Positions 6,382 to 12,407 of a DNA stretch of 12,407 nt are shown here, piece after piece. The notes under the pieces were generated by a model that saw nothing but the letters and a program-made list of their open reading frames with translations, had not been told where the DNA came from and ran no database searches. The translations under genes were made by a program, and so were the position numbers. Positions within the stretch are counted from its first letter, which is position 1. The number at the start of each line of letters is the position of its first letter. The DNA comes from SZUA-87 sp041687805 (GTDB lineage: Bacteria; Actinomycetota; Acidimicrobiia; Acidimicrobiales; Aldehydirespiratoraceae): positions 1 through 12,407 of the forward strand of contig JBDNJK010000007.1 in assembly GCA_041687805.1 (NCBI GenBank), written 5' to 3'.

Positions 6382-7827
6382 TCAGGCCGATTCGATGATC
6401 GTCTCGAATGCGCTCTCAATGCAATCGCGGAAGTCGGCAGGGTCGTCAATCGCGACCGGATCGAGGAATATCCCGATATCGAGAACACCGTTGTAGGACA
6501 AGGTGGTGATGTTGGCGGCCGTGCCTGCGATCGGACCAAGAGCGAAAGTGTGAAGGACTTTGGCACCGCTGACATACATCGGTACCGGAGCACCACGGAG
6601 GTTCGAGGTGGCAAAATCGATCCTCGCCGCTTGGCTTCGCACGGTCTGTGTGACGACCGATGTCGGCAGAAGATTGACTACCCCCGATAGGGCAGTGATA
6701 CCGCCAGTCTTCATGGCATCAGCCTTGGCGGCCCCGATCCTTGTTCTGACATCGGCAATCCGTTCGGCGGTCGACATTTCCACTCCGGGGACTTGCACCG
6801 GTACTGGTGTGAAGGAGTTGCCGCCGGCAGCGTCGTCGGTGCGGGTGCTCAACACAAAGCTGGTGTTGAACGCATCGACTTCAACCCCGCGTTTGGCGTG
6901 ATACCGGGCGGCGCCTTGCACCAGACCCGCGACGTATACGTCGTTGATTGTCGCACCGTGCCGTTTGGCGACGGCCTTGACCTCATCGAGCCCAAGCGTG
7001 AGTGTTTCCAGGTGTCGCCGTCTTGAACGGTTGGCCCATAATGGTGAACCGCCGGGAAATTCGTTGGAGTGTCCGGTCAGCTGTGAGATGGTCGACTGGG
7101 CGAGTTGGACGGCGCCAGTGGCGGTGTCCTTGGCCCGGCGCGGATCGGCTGGCCACATTGCTGCTTCGCCGGCGATGCGGCGCACCACTCCGGCCTGACG
7201 TCGAATCAAATGGCTGAGCGAACGTGTGGCACTGCCGGCAAGGGCCACAGCGGGGTTGTGCTGTGCGGCATCATCTTTGCAGTCGGCGGCGATCACCGAG
7301 TGGAGATCGACGTCTGGAGGTAGGTCCTCGTTGGGGCCCGTCTCTTGGAACATTTCAGCCATGCGAAGTTGCCCCATACCGTCGGCGACGGTGTGGTGCA
7401 TCAACGACCACAAGGCTCCATGACCATCGTCCAAGCCGCTGATCAGAACGAATCGCCACAGCGGGCGAGTGCGATCGAGCGGGTCTTCGTAAAGCCGTGC
7501 TGCCAAGTCGAGTAGTTGACGCTGGGTTCCGGGCTCAGCCAAACGGATTTCGCGGATGTGGTAGCCGAGGTCGAACTCAGCATCGGGAATCCAAGTCGGC
7601 GGCGAGAGCCGTCCGAGCCCAGGAGCCACCTTCTCGCGAAGTCGTGGAGTCTCCGAGACCGCGAAGCGAATGCGGCGCTTGAACTGCTCCACGTCGATCG
7701 GTTTGTCGAGCAGGACGAGTGCGGCACCACTCGGATTGAGCCAAGGATCCTTCTCGATATTCCACATCAGTGCTTCGTGATCAGACATCCGCTGATCGAA
7801 GCGCAACGGTCTCTTGTTGGTACTCAT
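6382..7827 (-). CDS. Wax ester synthase/diacylglycerol O-acyltransferase (WS/DGAT)
   Basis: This 481-residue enzyme transfers the acyl group of acyl-CoA to diacylglycerol or a fatty alcohol, the last step of triacylglycerol or wax-ester storage, at the membrane or lipid-droplet surface. The active-site motif HHxxxDG is intact as HHTVADG (144-150), with His145 the expected base and Asp149 conserved. RPLWRF (121-126) is the PLW motif. TINDVYVAG (293-301) is the ND motif of the second domain. TSNLRGAPVPMYVSGAKV (407-424) corresponds to the family's SN-x-G-P region. The length is typical (about 450-480). The ATG overlaps the TGA of the upstream HAD-acyltransferase gene in ATGA, so the two are probably translationally coupled; the local Shine-Dalgarno sequence is weak. 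Mycobacteria carry many paralogs; whether this copy prefers diacylglycerol or an alcohol cannot be read from the sequence. Confidence 0.95.
   Translation of the reverse strand: MSTNKRPLRFDQRMSDHEALMWNIEKDPWLNPSGAALVLLDKPIDVEQFKRRIRFAVSETPRLREKVAPGLGRLSPPTWIPDAEFDLGYHIREIRLAEPGTQRQLLDLAARLYEDPLDRTRPLWRFVLISGLDDGHGALWSLMHHTVADGMGQLRMAEMFQETGPNEDLPPDVDLHSVIAADCKDDAAQHNPAVALAGSATRSLSHLIRRQAGVVRRIAGEAAMWPADPRRAKDTATGAVQLAQSTISQLTGHSNEFPGGSPLWANRSRRRHLETLTLGLDEVKAVAKRHGATINDVYVAGLVQGAARYHAKRGVEVDAFNTSFVLSTRTDDAAGGNSFTPVPVQVPGVEMSTAERIADVRTRIGAAKADAMKTGGITALSGVVNLLPTSVVTQTVRSQAARIDFATSNLRGAPVPMYVSGAKVLHTFALGPIAGTAANITTLSYNGVLDIGIFLDPVAIDDPADFRDCIESAFETIIESA
7824..7827 (-). promoter_or_regulatory. 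ATGA stop/start overlap coupling two lipid genes
   Basis: On the minus strand ATGA holds both the TGA of the HAD-acyltransferase and the ATG of the WS/DGAT. The lack of a strong Shine-Dalgarno sequence before the second gene suggests that re-initiation by terminating ribosomes drives it. Confidence 0.8.
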
Positions 7828-9245
7828 GAGTCGGTACCCGGTCGTCTGTCGGCCTCGATGGTGGGATCACCGGCATATCCCGATGGGTAGGTGAGTGCAA
7901 GTTCGTCAACGGTGGGATTGTGGTGCTGTCGAGCCTCGTCGGGAAGTAGATCGATGATCGCCGACATGATCAATGCAGTGTCTGATTCCGGGTCGTCGTA
8001 ACTGAGGGCCACCGGGGTTCCCACCGTGACCGACACGAGTGGCCTGTCGGTGAGTGCCATGCGAGGCAGACGAGCGCTACGTGGCCATACCTTCTCGGTG
8101 CCCCAAAGGCCGACCGGAATCACCGGCGCTTTCGTCATCGCGGCGAGACGCGCCGCCCCCCACCGCCCCTTGAGTTCCGGATCGAAAAATGCCGGCCCAC
8201 GCGGGATGGTTCCCTGCGGCGCCAGCATCAACAACTCGCCGCCCCGCAGCGCTTTAGCCGCGTGTCGGAGTGGCTCGTTTGATCCGCTCGCTCTATCGAC
8301 GCGAATTCCACCCAACCATCGCGCCAAGTTTCCGACGATGGGCACGTCGAAGACTTCCTTCTTGCCGAGCCCTCGCACATTTCTTCCCGCACGGGCCGCC
8401 AACAGCGCCAGCGCGCTCGGATCGAAATAACTGCGATGGTTGAACACGAGTATTGCCGGCCCCGCAGCCGGAACATTGTCGACGTCGTGGAACTCGAATC
8501 GGGCCATTGGGGCGACGACCTCTGGCCGCAGCAACGGGCGCGTCCAGTGTTGAAGCTCACGGCCGGCGATCTTTGCCACGCCTTCAGGTACATCGAGGTG
8601 ACGCACGGGCCACCCCTTGAGAGCTGCGAGTGCCCGCAATTGAGGGTCGGGATTGACCGCTACGGGGTGGCGGACAGCATCGAGCAGCGGAGCATCGAAG
8701 TAGCTGTCTGAGTAGGCGAAACTTGTGCCCAACGACACGGAGTGCGTGGATGCCCAATCGTTGACCGCATCGAGTTTGGCCGGACCCCACACGAAAGGTC
8801 CGTCTAGTTCGCCGGTGAATTCTCCGTCTTCGTGCTTCCAACGAGTGGCTACTACGTCGTCGAACCCGAGCCTCTCGGCGAGCGGGCGTACAAATGGCTC
8901 TGGGGATGTAGTGGCCAACACGAGGAGTCTTCCGGCGGCTCGGTGCTCATCGAGAAGTTGTGGTGCGAAAGGCTGAACCATGCCAGCCAGTTCTTCGGCG
9001 GCTGCCTTCATGGCAATGGAGACGGCATCGACGTTCCAACCGTTCGCGGCGCGGCCGCTCAACCTTGCCGGCTGCATCATGAACCAGTTCTCGCCGAATG
9101 TTTCATAGAAGCGCAGAAACGCACCGGCGAACGGAATCTCCGTTGCGGACGCGATTCCGGCCTCGGCCAAGTGGCGTTGGAATACAACAGCAGACGAGCC
9201 GGAGATCAGCGTTCGATCCAGGTCGAAGATTGCAGCTGAGGGCAT
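7824..9245 (-). CDS. HAD-IB phosphatase-like / lysophospholipid acyltransferase (PlsC-like) fusion
   Basis: This 473-residue protein has two domains. Residues 1-225 are a HAD subfamily IB (SerB-like) hydrolase: motif I is FDLDRT with nucleophile Asp8 and Asp10, motif II is VLATTSPEP (109-117), the motif III lysine is in WGPAKLDAV (153-161), and motif IV is SDSYFDAPLLD (179-189). Residues about 245-420 are a 1-acylglycerol-3-phosphate acyltransferase domain with NHRSYFD (His270, Asp275; the HX4D motif) and APQGTIPRG (342-350), where Gln replaces the usual Glu of the EGT motif. The same architecture is known from mycobacteria (Rv2483c, annotated plsC). The acyltransferase would make phosphatidate. 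The HAD substrate is unproven; phosphatidate is my inference from the coupled WS/DGAT gene. The ATG at 9245 starts just before the HAD motif and has GGAAG 12 nt upstream; an ATG at 9272 and a TTG at 9287 are alternatives. Confidence 0.9.
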   Translation of the reverse strand: MPSAAIFDLDRTLISGSSAVVFQRHLAEAGIASATEIPFAGAFLRFYETFGENWFMMQPARLSGRAANGWNVDAVSIAMKAAAEELAGMVQPFAPQLLDEHRAAGRLLVLATTSPEPFVRPLAERLGFDDVVATRWKHEDGEFTGELDGPFVWGPAKLDAVNDWASTHSVSLGTSFAYSDSYFDAPLLDAVRHPVAVNPDPQLRALAALKGWPVRHLDVPEGVAKIAGRELQHWTRPLLRPEVVAPMARFEFHDVDNVPAAGPAILVFNHRSYFDPSALALLAARAGRNVRGLGKKEVFDVPIVGNLARWLGGIRVDRASGSNEPLRHAAKALRGGELLMLAPQGTIPRGPAFFDPELKGRWGAARLAAMTKAPVIPVGLWGTEKVWPRSARLPRMALTDRPLVSVTVGTPVALSYDDPESDTALIMSAIIDLLPDEARQHHNPTVDELALTYPSGYAGDPTIEADRRPGTDS

Positions 9246-9324
9246 ATCGATCACTCGCTTCCGGATGAACATCCGATAGGCACCCAAGAAGCGTATGTCA
9301 GCTCACGTGCTTGCGGGCATGGAG

Positions 9325-9620
9325 CTAGCGGGCATTCTCCCATGCGTCCGCGAGCTGTTTGCTATGGCCACGAGCGCTGCCGACCATGTGGTTAATGATC
9401 CCGGTGAGAGCGGATGATTCAACAAACTTGATGCCGTAGAGCAAGCGATCGCCGGATTTGGTGACGTGAGCGTGCCGGATTTCAACCGAGCCGGGGTCGA
9501 GATTTCTTGTGAGCGCCCTACAAGCCGTCGCTGGGTGCAGATATCCCAATCGATGTGTAGGTCGACGTCGATCACGTGTCGCGTCAGGAGCCTGCCCAGT
9601 CCGGACAGATTGGTTGTCAT
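9325..9620 (-). pseudogene. Possible small unknown gene split between two minus-strand frames
   Basis: Starting at the ATG at 9620, one minus-strand frame reads protein-like sequence (VIDVDLHIDWDICTQRR) to about 9520 and then degrades into Ser/Pro/Thr-rich sequence typical of a wrong frame. A second minus-strand frame is poor before that point but protein-like after it (DRLLYGIKFVESSALTGI) and ends in TAG at 9325-9327. In each half the better frame also has more G or C at third positions. Joined, they would give a protein of about 98 residues. This pattern fits one gene with a frameshift or a sequencing error near 9510-9535. The segment TRNLDPGSVEI is faintly like the N-x-S-x-x-G signature of PilZ domains, which is not enough for an assignment. 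It could also be noncoding. Confidence 0.3.
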
Positions 9621-9665
9621 GCTTGTGATTCGGCGCGACTTTCGCCATTTTCAGAAACTGGTGAG

Positions 9666-9743
9666 ATGAATTTTGGTGAAATGCAGGCAAACCACTCCAC
9701 CGGGTATTGTCATCCGGACTCAGACCAACCGAGGTGCCAGTGA
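9666..9743 (+). CDS. Possible 25-residue leader peptide before the acyl-CoA ligase
   Basis: An ATG at 9666 opens a frame of 25 codons (beginning MNFGEMQANHSTGY) that ends in TGA at 9741-9743. The stop overlaps the ligase start as GTGA, so if translated it would be coupled to the ligase. GGTGAG stands directly before the ATG, too close for good initiation; a second in-frame ATG at 9681 has GGTGAA before it. It has no similarity I recognise and no run of one amino acid that would suggest attenuation. It may be chance. Confidence 0.2.
   Translation: MNFGEMQANHSTGYCHPDSDQPRCQ
9731..9734 (+). promoter_or_regulatory. Ribosome binding site deciding the ligase GTG start
   Basis: GAGG lies 5 nt before the GTG at 9740. 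It favours this start over the in-frame TTG at 9707 and the GTG at 9734, which lack a suitably placed Shine-Dalgarno sequence. Confidence 0.6.
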
Positions 9744-11287
9744 CAATCATCCACAAGAGCCCGTTGCCCGAGGTAGAAATCCCCGAGCAGCCGATCACCG
9801 AATTCGTGCTTCGAATGGCCGGCAGCCTGGCCGACCGCGTTGCGATGACCGATGGCGCCGAATCCACCTATACGTTCGCCGAACTTGACGAGGCGATCCA
9901 TAGGTTCGCCGGGGGATTGCAGTCTCGGGGCTTCGGCCCAGGTCACACGCTTGCCATCATGGCCCCCAACATCCCCGAATACGCCGTGGTGTTCCACGGA
10001 GCGGCCGTTGCCGGAGGCACCGTCACCACCATCAATCCGACATACGGTGCCGACGAGGTTCGATTCCAGTTGGCTGATGCCGGGGCAACGCTTCTGTTCA
10101 CGATCCCCATGTTCCTCGACACGGCACGCGCTGCCACGGAGGGAAGCAACGTCACCAACATCGTGGTCATTGGTGGAAGCGGCGATGATGACACGCTCGA
10201 AAATTGGCTGGGAGAGCGAATCGAGCAGGTCCCCGTCGATGTGTTACACGACGTGATGGTGTTGCCCTACTCATCGGGCACCACTGGCATGCCAAAGGGC
10301 GTGATGCTCACCCACAATAATCTGGTCGCCAATGTCTGCCAGATGAAACATGCGCTGGTCTACTCAACCGACGAAGTCGCCCTAGCGGCCCTGCCTTTCT
10401 TCCACATCTACGGGATGCAGGTGTTGATGAACGGCCTGCTCGCCAATGGCGTAACGATCGTGACAATGCCTCGGTTCGACATGGGCGCCGCTTTGGAACT
10501 CATCCAGCGTTACGGAATCACCCGATTTTTCGCAGTCCCACCGATGGTTCTGGGCCTGGCGAGGTCCCCATTGGTCGATGAATACGACCTTTCGACTCTG
10601 CGGGAAGTTTTCTCAGGCGCCGCTCCCCTTGGAGCCGATCTCGCCGTCGAAGCCTCCGAACGAATTGGCTGTGGAGTAGTGCAGGGATACGGCATGACCG
10701 AACTAAGCCCGGTCACACACGCAACTCCGCCGGGCGGCTACCGCGCCGGCACCAGTGGTGTCACCATTTCCAACACCGAGGTTCGCATTGTCGATCCCGA
10801 GACCGGCGATGACCTGCCGGTGGGGGAGCGCGGTGAATTGTGGGTCAGGGGTCCGCAGGTTATGAAGGGGTATCTCAACAACCCCGAAGCCACCGCAATC
10901 ACCATCGACTCCGATGGTTGGCTCCATACCGGCGACGTGGCGATCGTCGATGAACACAACCATGTATCGATCGTCGACCGCATCAAGGAACTCATAAAAT
11001 TCAAGGGGTTCCAGGTTCCACCAGCCGAGTTGGAAGCGCTGATCGTGACCCACCCGGCGGTGGCTGATGTGGCCGTGCTTGGAATCGCCGACGACGAGGC
11101 CGGCGAGATCCCGAAGGCCTTCGTGGTCGCCGCGCCGGGTCAGACCCCCACTCTCGAAAGCATCCAGGAACTCGTTTCCCAACACCTGGTGAGCTACAAG
11201 CAGGTGCGTGCGATGGAGATCGTCGATTCGATACCGAAGAGCGCTTCGGGAAAAATTCTGCGGCGCGAGCTCCGCCCTAAAAGCTGA
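9740..11287 (+). CDS. Acyl-CoA ligase of the 4-coumarate-CoA ligase-like family
   Basis: This 515-residue class I adenylate-forming ligase makes an acyl-CoA via an acyl-adenylate. The P-loop is SSGTTGMPKG (178-187). ALPFFHIYGM (217-226) is the A4 region. QGYGMTELSP (315-324) is A5. GELWVRGPQVMKGY (365-378) corresponds to box II of plant 4CLs. GWLHTGDVAIV (393-403) carries the ribose-binding aspartate. The hinge is DRIKELIKFKGFQVPPAELE (413-432). The adenylation lysine is K505 in SASGKILRRELR. All catalytic motifs are intact and the length is normal. Initiation at the GTG at 9740 is supported by GAGG 5 nt upstream. The frame also opens at a TTG at 9707, adding 11 residues. The gene is divergent from the lipid-synthesis series and convergent with the exported hydrolase. 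The carboxylic substrate (aromatic or fatty acid) cannot be read from motifs; it belongs to a different clade from the FATP-type enzyme at the other end of the window. Confidence 0.93.
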   Translation: MTIIHKSPLPEVEIPEQPITEFVLRMAGSLADRVAMTDGAESTYTFAELDEAIHRFAGGLQSRGFGPGHTLAIMAPNIPEYAVVFHGAAVAGGTVTTINPTYGADEVRFQLADAGATLLFTIPMFLDTARAATEGSNVTNIVVIGGSGDDDTLENWLGERIEQVPVDVLHDVMVLPYSSGTTGMPKGVMLTHNNLVANVCQMKHALVYSTDEVALAALPFFHIYGMQVLMNGLLANGVTIVTMPRFDMGAALELIQRYGITRFFAVPPMVLGLARSPLVDEYDLSTLREVFSGAAPLGADLAVEASERIGCGVVQGYGMTELSPVTHATPPGGYRAGTSGVTISNTEVRIVDPETGDDLPVGERGELWVRGPQVMKGYLNNPEATAITIDSDGWLHTGDVAIVDEHNHVSIVDRIKELIKFKGFQVPPAELEALIVTHPAVADVAVLGIADDEAGEIPKAFVVAAPGQTPTLESIQELVSQHLVSYKQVRAMEIVDSIPKSASGKILRRELRPKS

Positions 11288-11329
11288 CCTCGAGTCGGCG
11301 CGGCGCCCGGCGGTGTCGCCCGGTCAGCT
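11282..11329. terminator. Candidate bidirectional terminator: inverted repeat over both convergent stop codons
   Basis: AGCTGACC (11282-11289) and GGTCAGCT (11322-11329) are perfect 8-bp inverted arms around a 32-base GC-rich loop. The left arm contains the TGA of the ligase and the right arm the TGA of the hydrolase. Inside the loop are two 4-bp hairpins: GGCG-CGG-CGCC (11297-11307) and GGCG-GTGT-CGCC (11309-11320). There is no T-run on either side, so if it terminates transcription it is not of the classic intrinsic type. In a 36-bp convergent gap a shared stop structure is plausible. Confidence 0.4.
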
Positions 11330-12407
11330 CTTAGAGGTGAAACTCACGCCGGAAAGTGTCGAAGCGAAGTCCTGTGTGAAGATTGGCTCGCCGTCCGAGC
11401 GATCTGTCAGTTGATCGACAAAAAAACCGATGGTGTAGGTGTCGACTATTCGCTGAGCCTCCGCCCAGTCGATGAATGTTGGCGTGCATGCTTCCTGTGC
11501 GTACACATCGATGGCGTCAAGCACCGCTTGGGGTATATCCGCAACGGCAGGTAACAGTTGTTGATACAAGCACACGTCGGTGAACGACTGGTGACCGGCG
11601 CCTTCGATTTCAACGCGATACACAGGCCGACCCGAGATCAGCTCGAAAGGACGGTTGAGATTCGTGTCGTTTGGTGCGGTCTCGTCGAGCGTGCCACCGA
11701 TCAAGAGCGTCGGCACGTCGACTGAAGCGAGCGTGTCGTCAGAGATTTCTTGAGTGAACGCGGCCAAGCCGACCACAGCCTTGATCCTCCTGTCGGGTTC
11801 CGTGAGCTCGGTTCCTGCAACGATATTGAGCTCGGTCCATCCGCCCAGAGAATGCCCGACCATGCCGATGTTGTCTGGATCAATTGAAGAGGCAAGCATC
11901 GCCAGAAGAGGGTCTCCTGTGCCGTCTACGACTGACGACACCAAGAATGAGATGTCTGCCAGGCGATTGCTACGAACTACCTCTTGTGAGTCGGTCGCGC
12001 CCAAGAAGGCATCGATGAGTGTGTTCCCCACGTGGTCGGGTGCTACGACGATGAATCCATGGCTGGCGAGCCGCTCAGTGAGAAACGCGCTCACGTAGCG
12101 AAGTCCGTTGTGTCCATGGCTGTAGACGACGACTGGAAACGGCCCTTCCCCTGAAATGTCTGGGTCGGCGAGGGCATGTTCGGATGTGTATTCGATGCCC
12201 GTTGCGAAGGTGTAGACCGATGGTTCGGCTGTGGCCGCGGGATCGACCGGATACCAAATGTCGACTGGAAGTGTCCGGCCGTCGCGAGAGCTGTCGACCA
12301 GTGAGATCGTCGATCTACCCACCTGATAAGGCCCGAAATCGCCGCCATCGACGATCTCCACCGGGGCCGCGGTGGTTGTGATGGTCGGGGCAGAAGTCGT
12401 GGCGGGC
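11324..12407 (-). CDS. Exported alpha/beta hydrolase, PAF-acetylhydrolase-like, 5' end cut by the right edge
   Basis: The minus-strand frame is open from the window edge to TGA at 11324-11326, giving at least 360 residues. It is a serine esterase of the PAF-acetylhydrolase/dienelactone-hydrolase type. The catalytic triad (numbered from the valine codon at 12361) is Ser171 in GHSLGG, Asp226 in GGTLDE and His257 in GAGHQSF; YSHGHNG (80-86) forms the oxyanion region, and LPVDIWYPV (31-39) is the typical early strand. The GTG at 12361 is in frame but probably not the start: upstream the frame continues as PATTSAPTITTTAAP, a Thr/Pro/Ala linker of the kind that follows a signal peptide or lipobox in actinobacterial exported proteins. 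Two cysteines late in the protein (264 and 292) could form a disulfide. I infer a secreted or lipid-anchored esterase that releases acyl substrates; the signal peptide lies outside the window. It is convergent with the ligase. Confidence 0.87.
   Translation of the reverse strand, partial: PATTSAPTITTTAAPVEIVDGGDFGPYQVGRSTISLVDSSRDGRTLPVDIWYPVDPAATAEPSVYTFATGIEYTSEHALADPDISGEGPFPVVVYSHGHNGLRYVSAFLTERLASHGFIVVAPDHVGNTLIDAFLGATDSQEVVRSNRLADISFLVSSVVDGTGDPLLAMLASSIDPDNIGMVGHSLGGWTELNIVAGTELTEPDRRIKAVVGLAAFTQEISDDTLASVDVPTLLIGGTLDETAPNDTNLNRPFELISGRPVYRVEIEGAGHQSFTDVCLYQQLLPAVADIPQAVLDAIDVYAQEACTPTFIDWAEAQRIVDTYTIGFFVDQLTDRSDGEPIFTQDFASTLSGVSFTSKS

Larger units (their letters stand above)
9246..9739. 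other. Gene-poor divergent region with one suspected broken small gene
   Basis: This stretch of about 490 bp lies between the divergent starts of the HAD-acyltransferase (minus) and the acyl-CoA ligase (plus). It should contain promoters for both. I find no tRNA, no clear -35/-10 pair and no terminator. Two things are visible and listed separately: a possible frameshifted minus-strand coding sequence at 9325-9620, and a 25-codon + strand leader ORF at 9666-9743. The near-repeats TGGTGAGATG (9659-9668) and TGGTGAAATG (9674-9683) occur at its right end. Confidence 0.5.

Noticed and set aside
9325..9867. Minus-strand open frame of 180 codons running into the ligase 5' end
   Set aside because: The part upstream of about 9540 has low third-position GC and non-protein-like composition and overlaps the start of the ligase. 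Only the final third looks coding, and that is reported as a suspected frameshifted gene.

Overview
The window looks like chromosomal DNA of a high-GC Gram-positive bacterium, most likely an actinobacterium. An acidimicrobial lineage is possible but is only a guess. The grounds are a GC content of about 60 % by eye with GC-rich third codon positions, a GTG start with its own Shine-Dalgarno sequence, a wax ester synthase/diacylglycerol acyltransferase (WS/DGAT), and a fused HAD phosphatase-like/acyltransferase protein of the type known from mycobacteria. No RNA gene, insertion sequence, CRISPR array or phage gene was seen. Nearly everything codes for fatty-acyl or lipid enzymes.

Layout, left to right. 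The first ~80 bases hold the probable C-terminal tail of an unrecognised + strand gene. It converges on a D-cysteine desulfhydrase-type PLP enzyme (100-1095, minus). That gene diverges across 85 bp from a + strand pair: a FATP-type acyl-CoA synthetase (1181-3004) and a ThDP enzyme (3056-4696). The ThDP enzyme resembles 2-hydroxyacyl-CoA lyases of the ILVBL/HACL2 and mycobacterial IlvG type. The pair converges, with only 5 bp between stops, on a minus-strand series. In transcription order this is HAD-acyltransferase fusion (9245-7824), WS/DGAT (7827-6382, ATGA overlap), acyl-CoA dehydrogenase (6287-5052) and a DUF427 protein (4980-4702). Upstream lies a ~500 bp stretch (9246-9739) with a possible frameshifted small gene and a 25-codon leader ORF. 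A 4-coumarate-CoA-ligase-like acyl-CoA ligase (9740-11287, plus) follows. It converges on an exported PAF-acetylhydrolase-like alpha/beta hydrolase (11324 to beyond the right edge, minus), and both stop codons lie in the arms of one inverted repeat.

How the genes may work together (inference). The + strand pair has the two activities needed for a bacterial alpha-oxidation step: activate a 2-hydroxy or branched acid to its CoA ester, then cleave it to an aldehyde plus formyl-CoA. The minus-strand pair makes phosphatidate and then triacylglycerol or wax ester; the fused HAD domain is a candidate for the phosphatidate phosphatase step between them. The acyl-CoA dehydrogenase, the second ligase and the secreted esterase fit uptake and breakdown of acyl substrates. 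No transcription regulator is visible.
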